NCBI GenBank assembly: GCA_047495785.1
Contig: JBLDXI010000009.1
Coordinates: forward strand, 1,116,001 to 1,180,000
DNA length: 64,000 nucleotides
Direction: 5' to 3'
From: Lepidodermella squamata
Taxonomy: Eukaryota > Gastrotricha
Every line of letters begins with the position of its first letter. Position 1 is the first letter of the stretch. Shown here piece by piece: positions 49,201 to 60,207 of the stretch. The position numbers and the translations under genes were made by a program. The notes beneath the pieces are model-generated. The model worked only from the letters and a program-made list of their open reading frames with translations. It ran no database searches and was not told the origin of the DNA.

Positions 49201-50962
49201 ATGCGATATTATACAAGGTATGGCCGCTCCTGTTTTTCTATGTCTTCATTTTGGTGGTTTGAAGAAGTCGATTATCTATTTCAATGTTTTTTGTCTTCTG
49301 TTTTTTAGCGGAGGTTTTTTTTACACGAAAATGTATAATGGCGAAAACCCCGTTCAAGACCGACAACTCGCGTCTCGCCGTCGTTTACTGGCGACCTACT
49401 TCCTACCAGCCATGTTCATTTTTTTCGGCATGTCCAGCTGGATTAGTGTCAACGCGTTTTGGGTCGAAACGCCCATTTTAGCCTTCATTCAACCGGAATC
49501 ATGGCAATTACCGTCGTACGGCGTCGTGATAGTTCAACTCGGAAATATCGGCCCATTGATCATGCTAGCCGTGAAAAATCGCGTGAAATACTCAACGGTC
49601 ATCTACTTGATTTTGGGCTGGCTGATCACAACGAATATTGTCCTTTCCTTCGTTTACAAGATCACCACGGAAATTGGTGGAGAACTCCACAGCCTGCCAC
49701 TTTTTATTGAATTGTTTTTCCTGGCTCTTTGCGATTGCACGAGTAACGTAACTTTCCTGCCTTACATGGCGAATTTCAACGCCCGGTATTTGGTTTACTT
49801 TTTCATTGGCCAAGGATTGAGCGGCCTTGTGCCAAGCTTCTTCGCGATAATCCAGGGCTCGGGTTCTTACGACTGCATTGTCACCAACATAACGAATCCT
49901 ACCACGAATCAAACAGTGGTGTATCCGTCTTTTAATGATCCGAAATTCGGCTTTCCAGTTTTTCTCTACGTGGCAAGCGCGTTGATAACGATGTCGCTCA
50001 TCGCTTTCATTTTAATTGAAATAACTCTGCGGAGATTGAAGCTTAAAGCCATTGAAGAGTCTAAAGTATCGTTCACGGTTCCTGAGACGTTGACTGATCA
50101 CATCACGCCAATCAGCAAGATCATCAACCTGCCACATCTAGATCCTTTCACGACGAACAAAGCTGGATTTGCGCAATCGTCAACTGCAGTAACGGAATCA
50201 GCCACCGCTGTTCAACAGGCGTCCGGTCGCGAAACGGACAATTTAATCGGCGAATCGTTCCCAGTTGTCGCTGGTCGCTCGACGACTTCACCGGCGGTCT
50301 ACGACGCGATCGACTCGAGACCTCAAAGTTCGGTTTTCCAAGACGGTGAACGGAATGCTAACCGCCTAAATCGCATCCCGTTCACGAGAAAAGCATACTC
50401 GCCTCTTGATTTCATCTTCGAATATTGTATTAACGCCTCGATTTGTTTTTTGACCAACGGCTTTTTGCCTAGCCTAGCCTCTTATTCCGCTATGCCTTAC
50501 AATTCGCTCACGTACAGTCTTTGCGCCTCTTTGTCAGTTGCATCGACTCCAATAGCCTGTTGGATGACCATGTGTGTCAAGTGAGTAATTTTACAAAGAT
50601 CGAACTTCTCAAATGATTAATTTCATTCCATTTTCAGAGTACGGAACATGAAAATATTGACGACCATTGTGGCTATTGGCATGATCCCAGTTGCTTACGT
50701 GATAACGTTGGCTTCTCTCAGTCCATCCCCGCCTTTGCACGGAGAAGTAGCTGGCCAAGCTTTGGTTATCATTTCTTGGGTCGTTCTAACTTGCTTGTTC
50801 CAATTTTCGCGTGTAAGCATTGCCCAGCGCGTTCAAAACGGCGGACAAAGGGCGTTGTTTTGGTTTGGACTTACAACTCAGGGCGCTTCGTTGATTGGCG
50901 CGATAATTTCGTTTCTACTCGTTACGACTTTCAAAGTCTTTGTGAATCCGACCCTCTGCTGA
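49201..50962 (+). CDS. SLC52A: Riboflavin transporter (SLC52 family)
   Basis: A multispanning membrane protein of about 460 residues. The family's first span reads ATYFLPAMFIFFGMSSWISV then NAFWVETP. It continues with SWQLPSYGVVIVQLGNIGPL, a GELHSLPLFIELFFLALCDC segment then TSNVTFLPY, and FFIGQGLSGLVPSFFAIIQG. A polar cytoplasmic loop of about 130 residues lies in the middle, and the C-terminal spans include EYCINASICFLTNGFLPSLA. All are typical of SLC52A riboflavin carriers. For the start I prefer a short first exon at 49201 (MRYYTS) spliced across 49218-49308 to GGFFYTKMYNGEN; translation could instead begin at 49331. A second intron lies at 50582-50637. SLC52 proteins import vitamin B2 at the plasma membrane. 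Vertebrate subtype cannot be assigned. Confidence 0.93.
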
Positions 50963-51202
50963 TATTATAGCCGCGTTTTTACGTTTTTCGTCGAACAACT
51001 TCATGAACATTCCAACAATCAATAATCAGATTCAAACCCAAAACTTTCAATGAACCCGCCTCAATATTGATGCTATTACGATTGATGATTTTTAGATTTT
51101 TTTGAGATGTTTTAAAAGAATTTAATTCATTTAGTCAAGAAATATTATTTCATTTTTTTTGCTGATAATTATATTGGTTTTTTTCTCATAGATTTTAATT
51201 GT

Positions 51203-52574
51203 ATGGTTGTATCGATCAGTGGCCGAAACTTGGGCCAGGAGGAAGAGCTTTTTTCCCACTTCGTCGAGAACTCGCAGGAGCGTGGAATGAAGCGGAAAAA
51301 GCGGAAACAACCCGCGGCCAACAATGGTAAGCTATACCCTCGTTTTTTGGACAAAACTAAACGTTTTTTCTCGCAGTAGCCGAAAGCCAAGAGGAAAGCT
51401 CAGATGAGGAAACAACAATTACTGCCTTGGATAGGGTAGACCTCGAAGATCAGTAAGTAACAAATTTTACCTTGAATTGTTTGACATGCATTTTTCACAG
51501 GTTATTGGAGCAAAAGCTTGATTTATTAAAAAAGCAGCTCGAGCAGTTGGAAGCTGGAATTTTACCTGATTTCCAGAAGCGGGTGAAAAAGATCGAGCAA
51601 AAGCGGGTCGATTGGATGAAAATGATCAATCTGCGCTACGAGCATGAGGTGCAATGGCTCGAGCGGCAAGTCGCTAAGGAAAAGAATCAGTTAGAACTGG
51701 ACTGCAAGGAACGCAAACAAGAGCTGAAAGAGACTATGCTCGCTGATATTGAGGAACGAAAGCGGAGGGTTGAAAGCGATGTTAATGCTATGGAAATTTC
51801 AACAAGTCTGTTGTCGAAGCCTTTTTTAATTGCTCTTTTTAATAAGTCAACTTAATTTCAGATGGTCATAGTCATAAACCGGTTTCTCGCAAAATAAACT
51901 TGCGACGGCGCGCAGCCGACCCGCCTCCGGCTGTTGACAAACGGCGGAAGGGCGCTGGTGGTCCGAACATGTTGGTTTTCCGGTTAAATGAAGACGACAT
52001 CGAAGAAGATCTGGCGACTTTGACGCGATTTTGCGGTAACAAAACTCTTGCCAAACGCGCGGCTTGCGCGCTTCAGTCGTCTTTATCCGGCCCGCCGCCT
52101 GGCGTGCCTGCTAATGGTTACGCTCATACTGCCAGGTATGCACCAAACATTTTTCATGTTACTTATGGAGGTTCGTTATACTCGTTTTGCAGCTCTGCCA
52201 GCGCATCAACCGGCCTATTCACACGGCAACAGGCTGTCGCTGTATTGAATGGCGACGCGTCTGCCAATCGCGATAACGCGAATGCGACTGAACGGTTGTT
52301 CGAAGCCCGCATCGACCCTGTAGGGAAGCGGTTGTATTATGAAAAACGGTGGTACTCTGAAGGCCACTCGGTTTTCCTCGATACAAAACCCGCCGACCAA
52401 CAGGCGCCAAATAACAAGGACAATAACAACAACAACTCACGCCGGTCAGGGGTGATTATCTCGGTTGTTCCAAATGAAATCGTTATCAAAATGCTGGGTT
52501 CGAATCAACGTCTAAGAGTCACGCCGCGTCAACTCATCCAAGGGCGTTACACGATTAGGAAGCGCGCGGCCTAA
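51203..52574 (+). CDS. SUDS3: Sin3 corepressor subunit SUDS3/BRMS1-like
   Basis: Exons: 51203 onward (MVVSISGRNLGQEEELF, lysine-rich end), a short acidic exon (ESQEESSDEETT), a coiled-coil exon (LLEQKLDLLKKQLEQLEAGI through KRRVESDVNAME), and two further exons. The coiled coil is the Sds3 domain that dimerises and contacts Sin3 and HDAC. The C-terminal block LFEARIDPVGKRLYYEKRWY, then GVIISVVPNEIVIK and LIQGRYTIRKRAA, matches the SUDS3 C-terminus rather than BRMS1. SUDS3 maintains the Sin3-HDAC repressor complex in the nucleus. An Asn-rich insert (NNKDNNNNNSRR, from a CAA/AAC-rich stretch) interrupts the C-terminal block. An internal frame also reads through the intron at about 52136-52193, but the exon join TA|SSAS keeps the family alignment. 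Confidence 0.88.
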
Positions 52575-53846
52575 CTTGAAAATGCCAGTCATGCCACGCT
52601 TTTTACGTATTATTGTGGCCCAAGATCTTGTATGATAATATTGTTTTTTTGCGTTGCGATTCGCGCCTCGATATTGCTTTCCGTGTAGCATAAACTATAC
52701 GTTCCGACCCACTGATGACATCGACATTGATATATTGATAAACAAAATTGTAAAAACTCGCCTCGCAGCAATTTTACGTCTTTTTTCTTATCGAATAATA
52801 TCTTTTTTGTTCCTCATTGAATCCAAAGGAAAGTGCTGGATAAATATTTCGGTTTATTTGTAATAAAGACTTGAGTGCATTATGGGAGTTATTGAAGTTC
52901 AGAATGGGTTTGCACCTTATTGCCGAGTTCAAAATGATCGAACGCCTGACGTTAAGTATTCGATGCATCATCAATAAAAGAACGAGCGAAACGATTTTCC
53001 GTTATATTATGGCTGCTAAGATAGGTCGAATGAAAGATCAATGTGGTATCAGGGTATAATTGTTAAATAAACTCCGATGATGCTTGTCATAACACAAAGT
53101 TGCGCCAATCATCCCACAGGCGCTACATGAAAGGAGCCGTCGATTGATGAAACCTGCATTTTTTGTATCGCGTTGCCCTATAAGAAATACATATTGCTAT
53201 CGGCAAAAGTAAATGCATAATACCGGGTAAATAAGTAATAAGGTTAAATGCAGAGTTTATACGTTCTTTTCACCGCCACACCCCACGTTTATTTAACGCA
53301 CTCGATACCAGCGTAATAATATTTTTCAAATGAGAGATTCTGGCATTGCTCCTCGACCGTTTTCGTTACCGTGGAACGGTATACCTATACATATTTTTGC
53401 GCATTTATATTTAAAGTAATGCGTGCGCTCTAACGGTAATAACGCATAGCAGCCGGGGTGGGGTTATCGAATGGTTCACAGATCATTTTGTCTAGCAAAA
53501 CAAAGCAATCAGAGTCACGACGTTTATTTCCGATAAGTTAGGTCGTAACTCGTAAAACTGGTTAACTGGTAAAATCATCTATACCTATCCACCTTTCAGC
53601 GTGGTCGTTATTGTGGCTTGAAATCAATGGCCCTCTTGCCAGGCATTATCATAAGGCATTTATTGGCTACATTTAAGCTTCTATTTATAACAACTCTCGA
53701 TGCCAATTTCGGTAATTTCAATTTTATTACCCTGCATTACCAAAATATGTTTACGTTCACCCATGAGATACAATTCACATGCAATTTACTTCCATCTCGT
53801 AAACATGTGATTTAGGATTTTTCAAATAATTCAAAAAAAGTGGAAC
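52575..53846. other. Intergenic between SUDS3 and the fibrinogen-related gene
   Basis: About 1.3 kb without a recognised gene. A + strand AATAAA near 52861-52866 is a candidate SUDS3 poly(A) signal. Frames in this stretch are short and show no family motif. Confidence 0.45.
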
Positions 53847-55333
53847 ATGCCGAAACTTTTGGTGGTTGTTCTGATTGCGCTCAGCACATCCCTCGAATTA
53901 GCACTAGCAAATAACAAAGGCGGAGATTTGTGCACTGTATTGTGCTCAAGCGCCGTGAAATCTGCAGATGTTAACAGCGAAAATCATCAACAGTCGCTGT
54001 TAGATCACGTTATTAATCGACAAGACGATTTGGACTATATCAAGGAAAACCTTCGCAATAATACACGAGAATTGCTCACCGTAAGGTCACTGATCTTGGA
54101 TTTATGGCGCAATCAGCTATCGAATAACTCCGATTCGGCTGAGGCCAAAGAAATTAGATTAGCCAGAGTTGGTGCGTCGCCCATCAACCGGCCTCGATAT
54201 CAAGCGCTGTCAGCTGGAAAGAGCTCCCTCGAATCCCAAGAGAGAGACAGGCTACTCGACAATGAACTCGAATCTCTGTTGGAAAATAAGAATGTTATTC
54301 GAACAGTCCCGTCAGGTTTGTAATTATCTTTTTGTTAGAATAAATCAAAGATAATTAAAAACCTTAAGATTGCGAAGAAGCAAGAAGATCCCTCGGCAAT
54401 TATTTTATCGGCCGATATTACACTCAAATTAAGCCTGCCGAAGCCGCAGAGGCGTTTCTAGCCGGCTGCGAACTGCGTGATGACGCCGGTTGGACAATTA
54501 TCCACAAACGCGTGGACGGTGCACTGAGTTTCGATCGACCTTGGCTAGATTACAAAAATGGCTTTGGGCTAGCAGAAGGCGACTTCTGGCTGGGGAACGA
54601 ACGCATTCATCAGCTCACCAAACAAAGTTCGTCTCTTTTGTCTTTTGACCTATTGGCTGTTGAATCACAAATCATTTGTTGGCCACTAACTTTACCACCA
54701 GAACAGCCTGTTAGCTGTTGTTCCCAATGTTTTATCGTACCCAAAGTTTTGACCTGAACTATTTATTGTTTACAGAAGATTATAGGCTACGAGTCGAGCT
54801 GCAAACTGGGAGTGGACGCAAATTCTATGCCGAATATTCAAATTTTCGTATCGCCGATGAATCTGATAACTATCGGCTAATGGTTTCAGGATACCTGGAT
54901 GGTAGCGCTGGTGACGCACTCACCGGGATTTTGTCTCACAATGGATCTCAATTTACTACTCACGACCGGGATAATGACAAGTTAGCCTAATTTCAAATTC
55001 GTTGGTTTTTTCTCTCACCTTATCACCCGTTCAAGGTACGAAGCTGGCAATTGTGCTGTTCAGTATCACGGCGGCTGGTGGTTTCATTCGTGCTTCGTGG
55101 CATTTTTAAACGGGATCGTCCCCACGAACAATGCGGCGGCGGCGGTCCCCCCTGGCTACGCAAACAGAGAAAGCTCCGCCTGGCACGCCAGGAGGGTGCG
55201 AAGTTTCTACGTACCTGCTATGGCTCAGGAAGGCATCGTTTGGCGAACGATCAATAAGCGTCAGACCAGGGACTCTTCTTACTACGATGATATCGCGATC
55301 AAAATGGCAATGATGATGATCGCTCCGAAATGA
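53847..55333 (+). CDS. Secreted fibrinogen-related domain protein
   Basis: A signal peptide (MPKLLVVVLIALSTSLELAL) is followed by two cysteines and a helical, coiled-coil-like stretch (to about residue 150). The fibrinogen C-terminal domain then spans four short exons. Its markers are GWTIIHKRVDGALSFDRPWL then DYKNGFG, GDFWLGNERIHQLT, YRLRVELQTGSGRKFYAEYS, the calcium-site motif THDRDND, and GNCAVQYHGGWWFHSCFVAF then LNG. The usual WxxWxGxxYSLK end is replaced by VWRTI, YYDDIAIKM and a methionine-rich tail. An Ala/Pro-rich insert (NNAAAAVPPGYAN) follows the WWFHSC block. Invertebrate proteins of this plan are often lectin-like immune or matrix proteins. Which of the many family types this is cannot be assigned. 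Confidence 0.88.
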
Positions 55334-55807
55334 GAAATTATTATATCCTCGGAGAATCATGGATGGAAAACGTGTCTGCAAGTGGAAGCGTTTTCTGTTT
55401 TCGTGATAATTTGTCATTATTTTTTACCCTTGAGTTTTATATCAAAATCGCAGTAGATAGCATGCTCACATTTCTTATAGTTGCTTCTTCTGAAAATAAC
55501 AAACGGCGAAAATAAAACTAGAAAACTTCGGAAAACGAAACGGCTTTTCAACAATCCAAACACCCAGTTTTATTAAGTTAACATGCACAACCTCCTTCAA
55601 AAATTCAGAACAGAAATCTTTGGCAATGTCGCGCCGAATTGTGGAACAATTCAACTAAATTAATTTTAGTGCTCAAGTCATTGCACTTGTATGAGAAACG
55701 CCGTAGCACTAGTACACGCAAAAATTCACAGTAATGCTCTGATTTAACAGCAGTTAAAGTGCCTGCTTAGAAAGTTTCGACTATTTCGTTGCTGCGTTTA
55801 GTTTCAT
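55334..55807. other. Convergent gap between the fibrinogen-related gene and OSTC
   Basis: No gene seen. A + strand AATAAA near 55507-55512 could be the poly(A) signal of the fibrinogen-related gene. Confidence 0.4.
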
Positions 55808-56311
55808 CTAGCCAAGAAGGTATCCAGGCAACTTGATGCGCATGAACAGACGACACATGAAGAACGCGATGACGATGGAGCCTAGCGAGACGCAGAGCAG
55901 GAGGATGCGGGTAAGGCGGGGCATGCTCGGCTTGTTCGTTTGATCGAGCAAAATGAAGCCGACGGCGCCAAGGGTGAACATGAAGCTGCTCGCGAGACCT
56001 TCCATAATGTACTGGCCATTGACACGATAGGCCATGAAAGCGACCGGCTTCGAGTTGCCGCGTTCGTCCGTCGTCGATCCGATGCTCGGCGGTTCGACAA
56101 TGATGTCATAAATAATTCCACCTTTAAAATAAATGAATGCATGCGGACAGATGAAAGACAAAATAATTAACGTACCAGTTACAAGAAAATACGACAGCAG
56201 AATTACAGAGAAAACAAGCATAGCCGATGGCATTTTGACCCAAGACGGCTTCTTCAGCTTCAGATTCGGGCATTCGAGCACCGAATAAACCGCGCCGTAG
56301 ACAGCTTCCAT
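55808..56311 (-). CDS. OSTC: Oligosaccharyltransferase complex subunit OSTC
   Basis: Two exons. The first starts [20 protein letters not shown] and ends SYFLVTG. An intron of about 58 nt is translatable in frame, so a read-through protein looks complete but carries an extra hydrophobic insert. The second exon continues [20 protein letters not shown]. The remaining blocks [20 protein letters not shown] and [11 protein letters not shown] match OSTC throughout. The spliced length is about 148 residues, the same as the vertebrate protein. OSTC is a small membrane subunit of the STT3A oligosaccharyltransferase that links it to the Sec61 translocon for co-translational N-glycosylation. Confidence 0.96.
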   Translation of the reverse strand: MEAVYGAVYSVLECPNLKLKKPSWVKMPSAMLVFSVILLSYFLVTGTLIILSFICPHAFIYFKGGIIYDIIVEPPSIGSTTDERGNSKPVAFMAYRVNGQYIMEGLASSFMFTLGAVGFILLDQTNKPSMPRLTRILLLCVSLGSIVIAFFMCRLFMRIKLPGYLLG

Positions 56312-56455
56312 TTACGAATTAATTCCTAAACGATTTATAAATAATAAATTCATTATTCAACGCAGGAGATAAATGGATAAAATTGTTAAAATTAAGGCTA
56401 AGCAATCACAGAATAGTCGATCAATCACCAAAAAATGTCATCAATCCCTATCAAG

Positions 56456-57360
56456 TTACCAATGGGCGTCGTGAAAAGCCGCGACTTTCTTTATAAAATC
56501 AACATGAGATGCGAATAAATTCAACTCCTGCCCGATGTCCGACCACTTTAGATCGCCGGCGTCGTCCCCAGCTTTCAGTGGGAATTGCTTAATAGTATCA
56601 CCAGTTTCGTCATGGAAATTTCTGACTGTTGTCTCCATCCACGCATTGTCCGTATTACGAGGGTCATCAACATAGCCACAATAAATCTCCTTTCCACTGG
56701 TGAAAAACTTCTTCAGTCCATCGAATAATTGTGGATCTTTTGACGGGTCGAAACCGTCCAAAGCTTCTTCGTGGAATTCTCGAATAAAAGTATCGTCAAG
56801 GCTTTCTCCAGGGTTCACTTTACCACCTGGAATAGCCCAGACTTGCAGATCACGACGACATATGGAAACGAACTGCAAAACAGGTTTCTTGCTCGACTCG
56901 TGCAGCACCTTACTTCCAGCCGAATTTCGTTTCCATCGCGTAACACAACAATCAGCAGCATGGTTTGGTCCCCAACGCGGTAATCTAACAACCAATAGAT
57001 GAAACAAGGAGAAATCAAGCGCTGCACACTTCTAGCATACCTCCCCCTACCAGTGATTCCTGTGCGACCCAAAGGATTCAGTGGATAGCCGGATTTATCC
57101 AGTTTATATCGACCGACATTGCTCACGCGATTAACTAACGCGTCGACGTCGTTGAACTTGAATGATGGTCCTTTAATTGAAATATCCACGTCAGTTTGAT
57201 CATGATGCCGTGGAGCATTGTAAAACACTGGTTTGTATGCGGGAAAATCGACTTCCCATGACACAAACTCATCCGGAACAGAAAACTTAACGACTTTGCT
57301 ACCGTCAGTGGTTGGATACTCAAGACAACGTGCGTTCTTGTGTGGACCGTTGAAGCTCAT
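56456..57360 (-). CDS. NUDT9: ADP-ribose pyrophosphatase, NUDT9-like
   Basis: Two exons: exon 1 starts at 57360 (MSFNGPHKNARCLEYPTTDG) and ends at LGRTGITGRG; exon 2 starts at LPRWGPNHAADCCVTRWKRN. The intron is about 63 nt (57042-56980). The Nudix box is complete: GGKVNPGESLDDTFIREFHE followed by EALDG fits GX5EX7REUXEE. Other family blocks are WAIPGGK, YVDDPRNTDNAWMET and KAGDDAGDLKW. NUDT9 hydrolyses ADP-ribose to AMP and ribose-5-phosphate; the same fold forms the ligand-binding tail of TRPM2. Here the enzyme stands alone, with no channel part in the neighbourhood. An upstream in-frame Met at 57405 would add 15 hydrophobic residues. Confidence 0.95.
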
Positions 57361-60207
57361 TGAAATAAATTGGAAGTCTAGTCTAACAAAGAAAAATATG
57401 CTCACAATTAAACGCTCATATAACGCCTATGAACTTGGAAATATCTAACTTCTGTAATCCATTTTCATCTGAAAATGTTAATAGATAATCTGGAAGTAAT
57501 TGTATTACCTCAAAGCGAAGTAATATTCATAAACGGTCGACAGAGATGACTCGTCTCAACAAGCAACAAGGGTCAAGGGTTACCAGCAAAACTGAGTGTA
57601 AACGCAAAATGCTTGTACAAAATAAAATAAATATGCAATGCAGAATGTGAAGAAATTTGAGGGTGTTGAAAAAAATCTCACTGCGTAAATATCATTCAGA
57701 TAAGTATATAAGATATAAGATTGATGAATAGTTTTTCATAGTTTACTTAGGTCCCCTAAACCCTGAAACCTGAAGCAAGGATCATGAACCTCTTGAAAAT
57801 GTTGGGCTTGCGTCTTGCGTTACCGGCTTCCAAGGAAATAAAGCTAAGAGCTCGCTAAAAGGCGCAGTGCGCAGCTCTCGCTATAAACGTTGAGCGTAAT
57901 CAACAGGCAGAGTGAACGCATTGACGATAACTATCATGATGGCTTCAATGATTTAAGAGCATCGTGAATTTATCACTATACCAAAGCGGCCATACGTCTT
58001 TATGCGCTCGTATTTGTAACGGAAGCGGAAGCGAAAAATAAACACTTTCCATAACATCAGCCGATAATCAGATTCCAGAATAGTCAACAGTTACGTAATG
58101 GCTGAGAACTGTGTCAAAAGCTAGGAAGATGGAAGATGGGATAAGCTTGCGGTAGGAAGGCAGACACTCACTTTTCTCAGGCTCACTTTTATTCCACTCA
58201 AGCTTGGGATCTGGGATCTGAGAACCTGGTGGACCAAGACCTCAGAAAGCCAAACAGAAACCGCCGGGATACACCGATTTCTCCAGGTCCTCTATCGTTG
58301 CGAATTTAAATAAAATTTATGTTTATATGAGTTTTAGGTAATTTCAACAAATAGAAAATCATACAGACTTTAAAACTGAGTTTTACAGCCAAAGACTTGC
58401 CGCAGTCGAAAATGAAAAAAATCCAATCAGTTTTGGTTTGTCGATGTCGCGCTTGGTGTCTCTGCTATGCGCTATGCCGCAGATGTTTCTACTTGAGTCA
58501 ACTATACAACGCATAAGGGAAAATGAAGTTCTTGCAGCCCAAATCGAAAATCAGCCGCCATCTGATTGGCGATATCATGTTCATATAGCGACATGGCGAT
58601 ATCACTATGGTTCACATCCACATCCGGGGTGCTGCAACCCCGCACTCTTGCCTTCGGCTAGCAATAGCCACGAGAGGAACATTTGAAATTGTATACAAGG
58701 TGTATTAAGGATACCTTCAGTTTTGTTCTATGCATTGATTAGATGATGGTTGTACGTCAATTGAGTCAAAATTCAAGCTCACGTTTAACAACCGTTCCAT
58801 CGATCGCCTTCAAATCGTCTGTCGAGTCTATATCGATGTTTCAACTAACGGGAAAAAGGCGAATTGGCCAACCAATCGAAATACTAGTTTAAGTTCATGT
58901 TGGTCTGCTTGTTACCCACATCGGCGACACCTTGGTTGCTGAACAGCTCCTTATTGTTAGGATCACGTCAATTTACCATGCTCTGTTAGCTTCAATCGGC
59001 ACAATGGCCCCCATCAACTCGCGGCATCGCCAAGGTTGTGTCAAGATGCAACAAGTGATTCATTTGAAAACTTCCATAACAACAAAACAGCCACCCGCAA
59101 CCCGCAACAATGCAGACTTTGCTTCAGCTGGATGTGCTGAGTCTCTATGAAATGCACCAGTTCGAACCGATCTGTCACAGAAAGTCCCAAGAGCTGAATC
59201 GCCTTTGGCCGAAAAAGTATCACAATGATCTCAAGACGCCATGAGTTAATTAGTTGATTGGACCTGGAACTGGCCTAATCAACGTGTCATTCGTCATGCA
59301 AAACTGAACTTTTGGTTTTGAAGATCAGCCATGCATTGGATCTGAAAGAATTTAAAATCAAACGATTCTCCATCATGAAATCTGCTATGGCTATAATTTA
59401 ATTCAAATTATTTAAATTGAAAATTTGGCGAAAAAAGTCGTCACGTTAGACTTGGCCTGAAATGACCCATATTCGTAAACCGTTTTACCTCAGAAAGTAG
59501 GGTACACATGATGAATATGACCACAAAAAGACTTTAAGAGCATTTATTGATAAACTCCTTTACAATTTTATTCGACAAGTGAAAATCATTAGTAAAAACC
59601 TTTGTCAAAACAAGGAGCGATTGTCCATTTCAATTAATATCGGTATCTAAAGGTTATAAAGGACTGCTTAGGAACATATTATGCGAACTTGCAAACTAAT
59701 ACGATGTCAATGCTAAAATATATACTTCAGAGTAAATGTCGATGATCTCCCTGCTATCATGTGATTTTGAAAAACTAACAGCTCGAGATGGACCTTCAGA
59801 GTGATACAAAAATATTTTTTAGATCAAATTTATCATCTGACCACAACTCACTGAGCTGGAGTCTCGGGACTAATCAGTCTCAGTCTTCAAGTAAATAAAA
59901 TCACAACAAACAACATGAGAATGCAAAAAGATTATGCAGGCTGTAAGTATTATCAAACAAAAGGCAGCCGTAATAACAATCAATATGAGCCAAATCGCAG
60001 GTAGAAGAACTCGTGAAAACCGACTGAGAGCGAAACGTAACACAAATGGTATCAACAGTCTTTATCGTCCGACGGAAGCAATTCAGTCCTCAGTAAATCG
60101 CATTTGTACATATCAGAGAGCGATTAAAATATTATGCCGGATGGGGAAGGTTCAGACTCTTGTCGAGCGAAGCGTGAATTACTGCTTGATGTCAATCATT
60201 GATAAGG
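57361..60207. other. Gene-poor stretch between NUDT9 and HFM1
   Basis: About 2.8 kb with no recognised exon or RNA gene. Scattered frames of 60-133 codons lack family motifs; the largest + frame (59934-60335) overlaps the HFM1 last exon in antisense and is a shadow. A direct repeat GGGATCTGGGATCTG occurs near 58208-58222. Confidence 0.4.

Noticed and set aside
49220-49330. Upstream Met at 49220 as the start of the riboflavin transporter
   Set aside because: It lies inside a likely 5' intron (49218-49308), and its hydrophobic leader has no counterpart in the family.
56120-56190. Continuous OSTC frame with an extra hydrophobic segment
   Set aside because: The segment is an in-frame intron with GT..AG ends; removing it restores the exact family spacing VTG-GIIYD.
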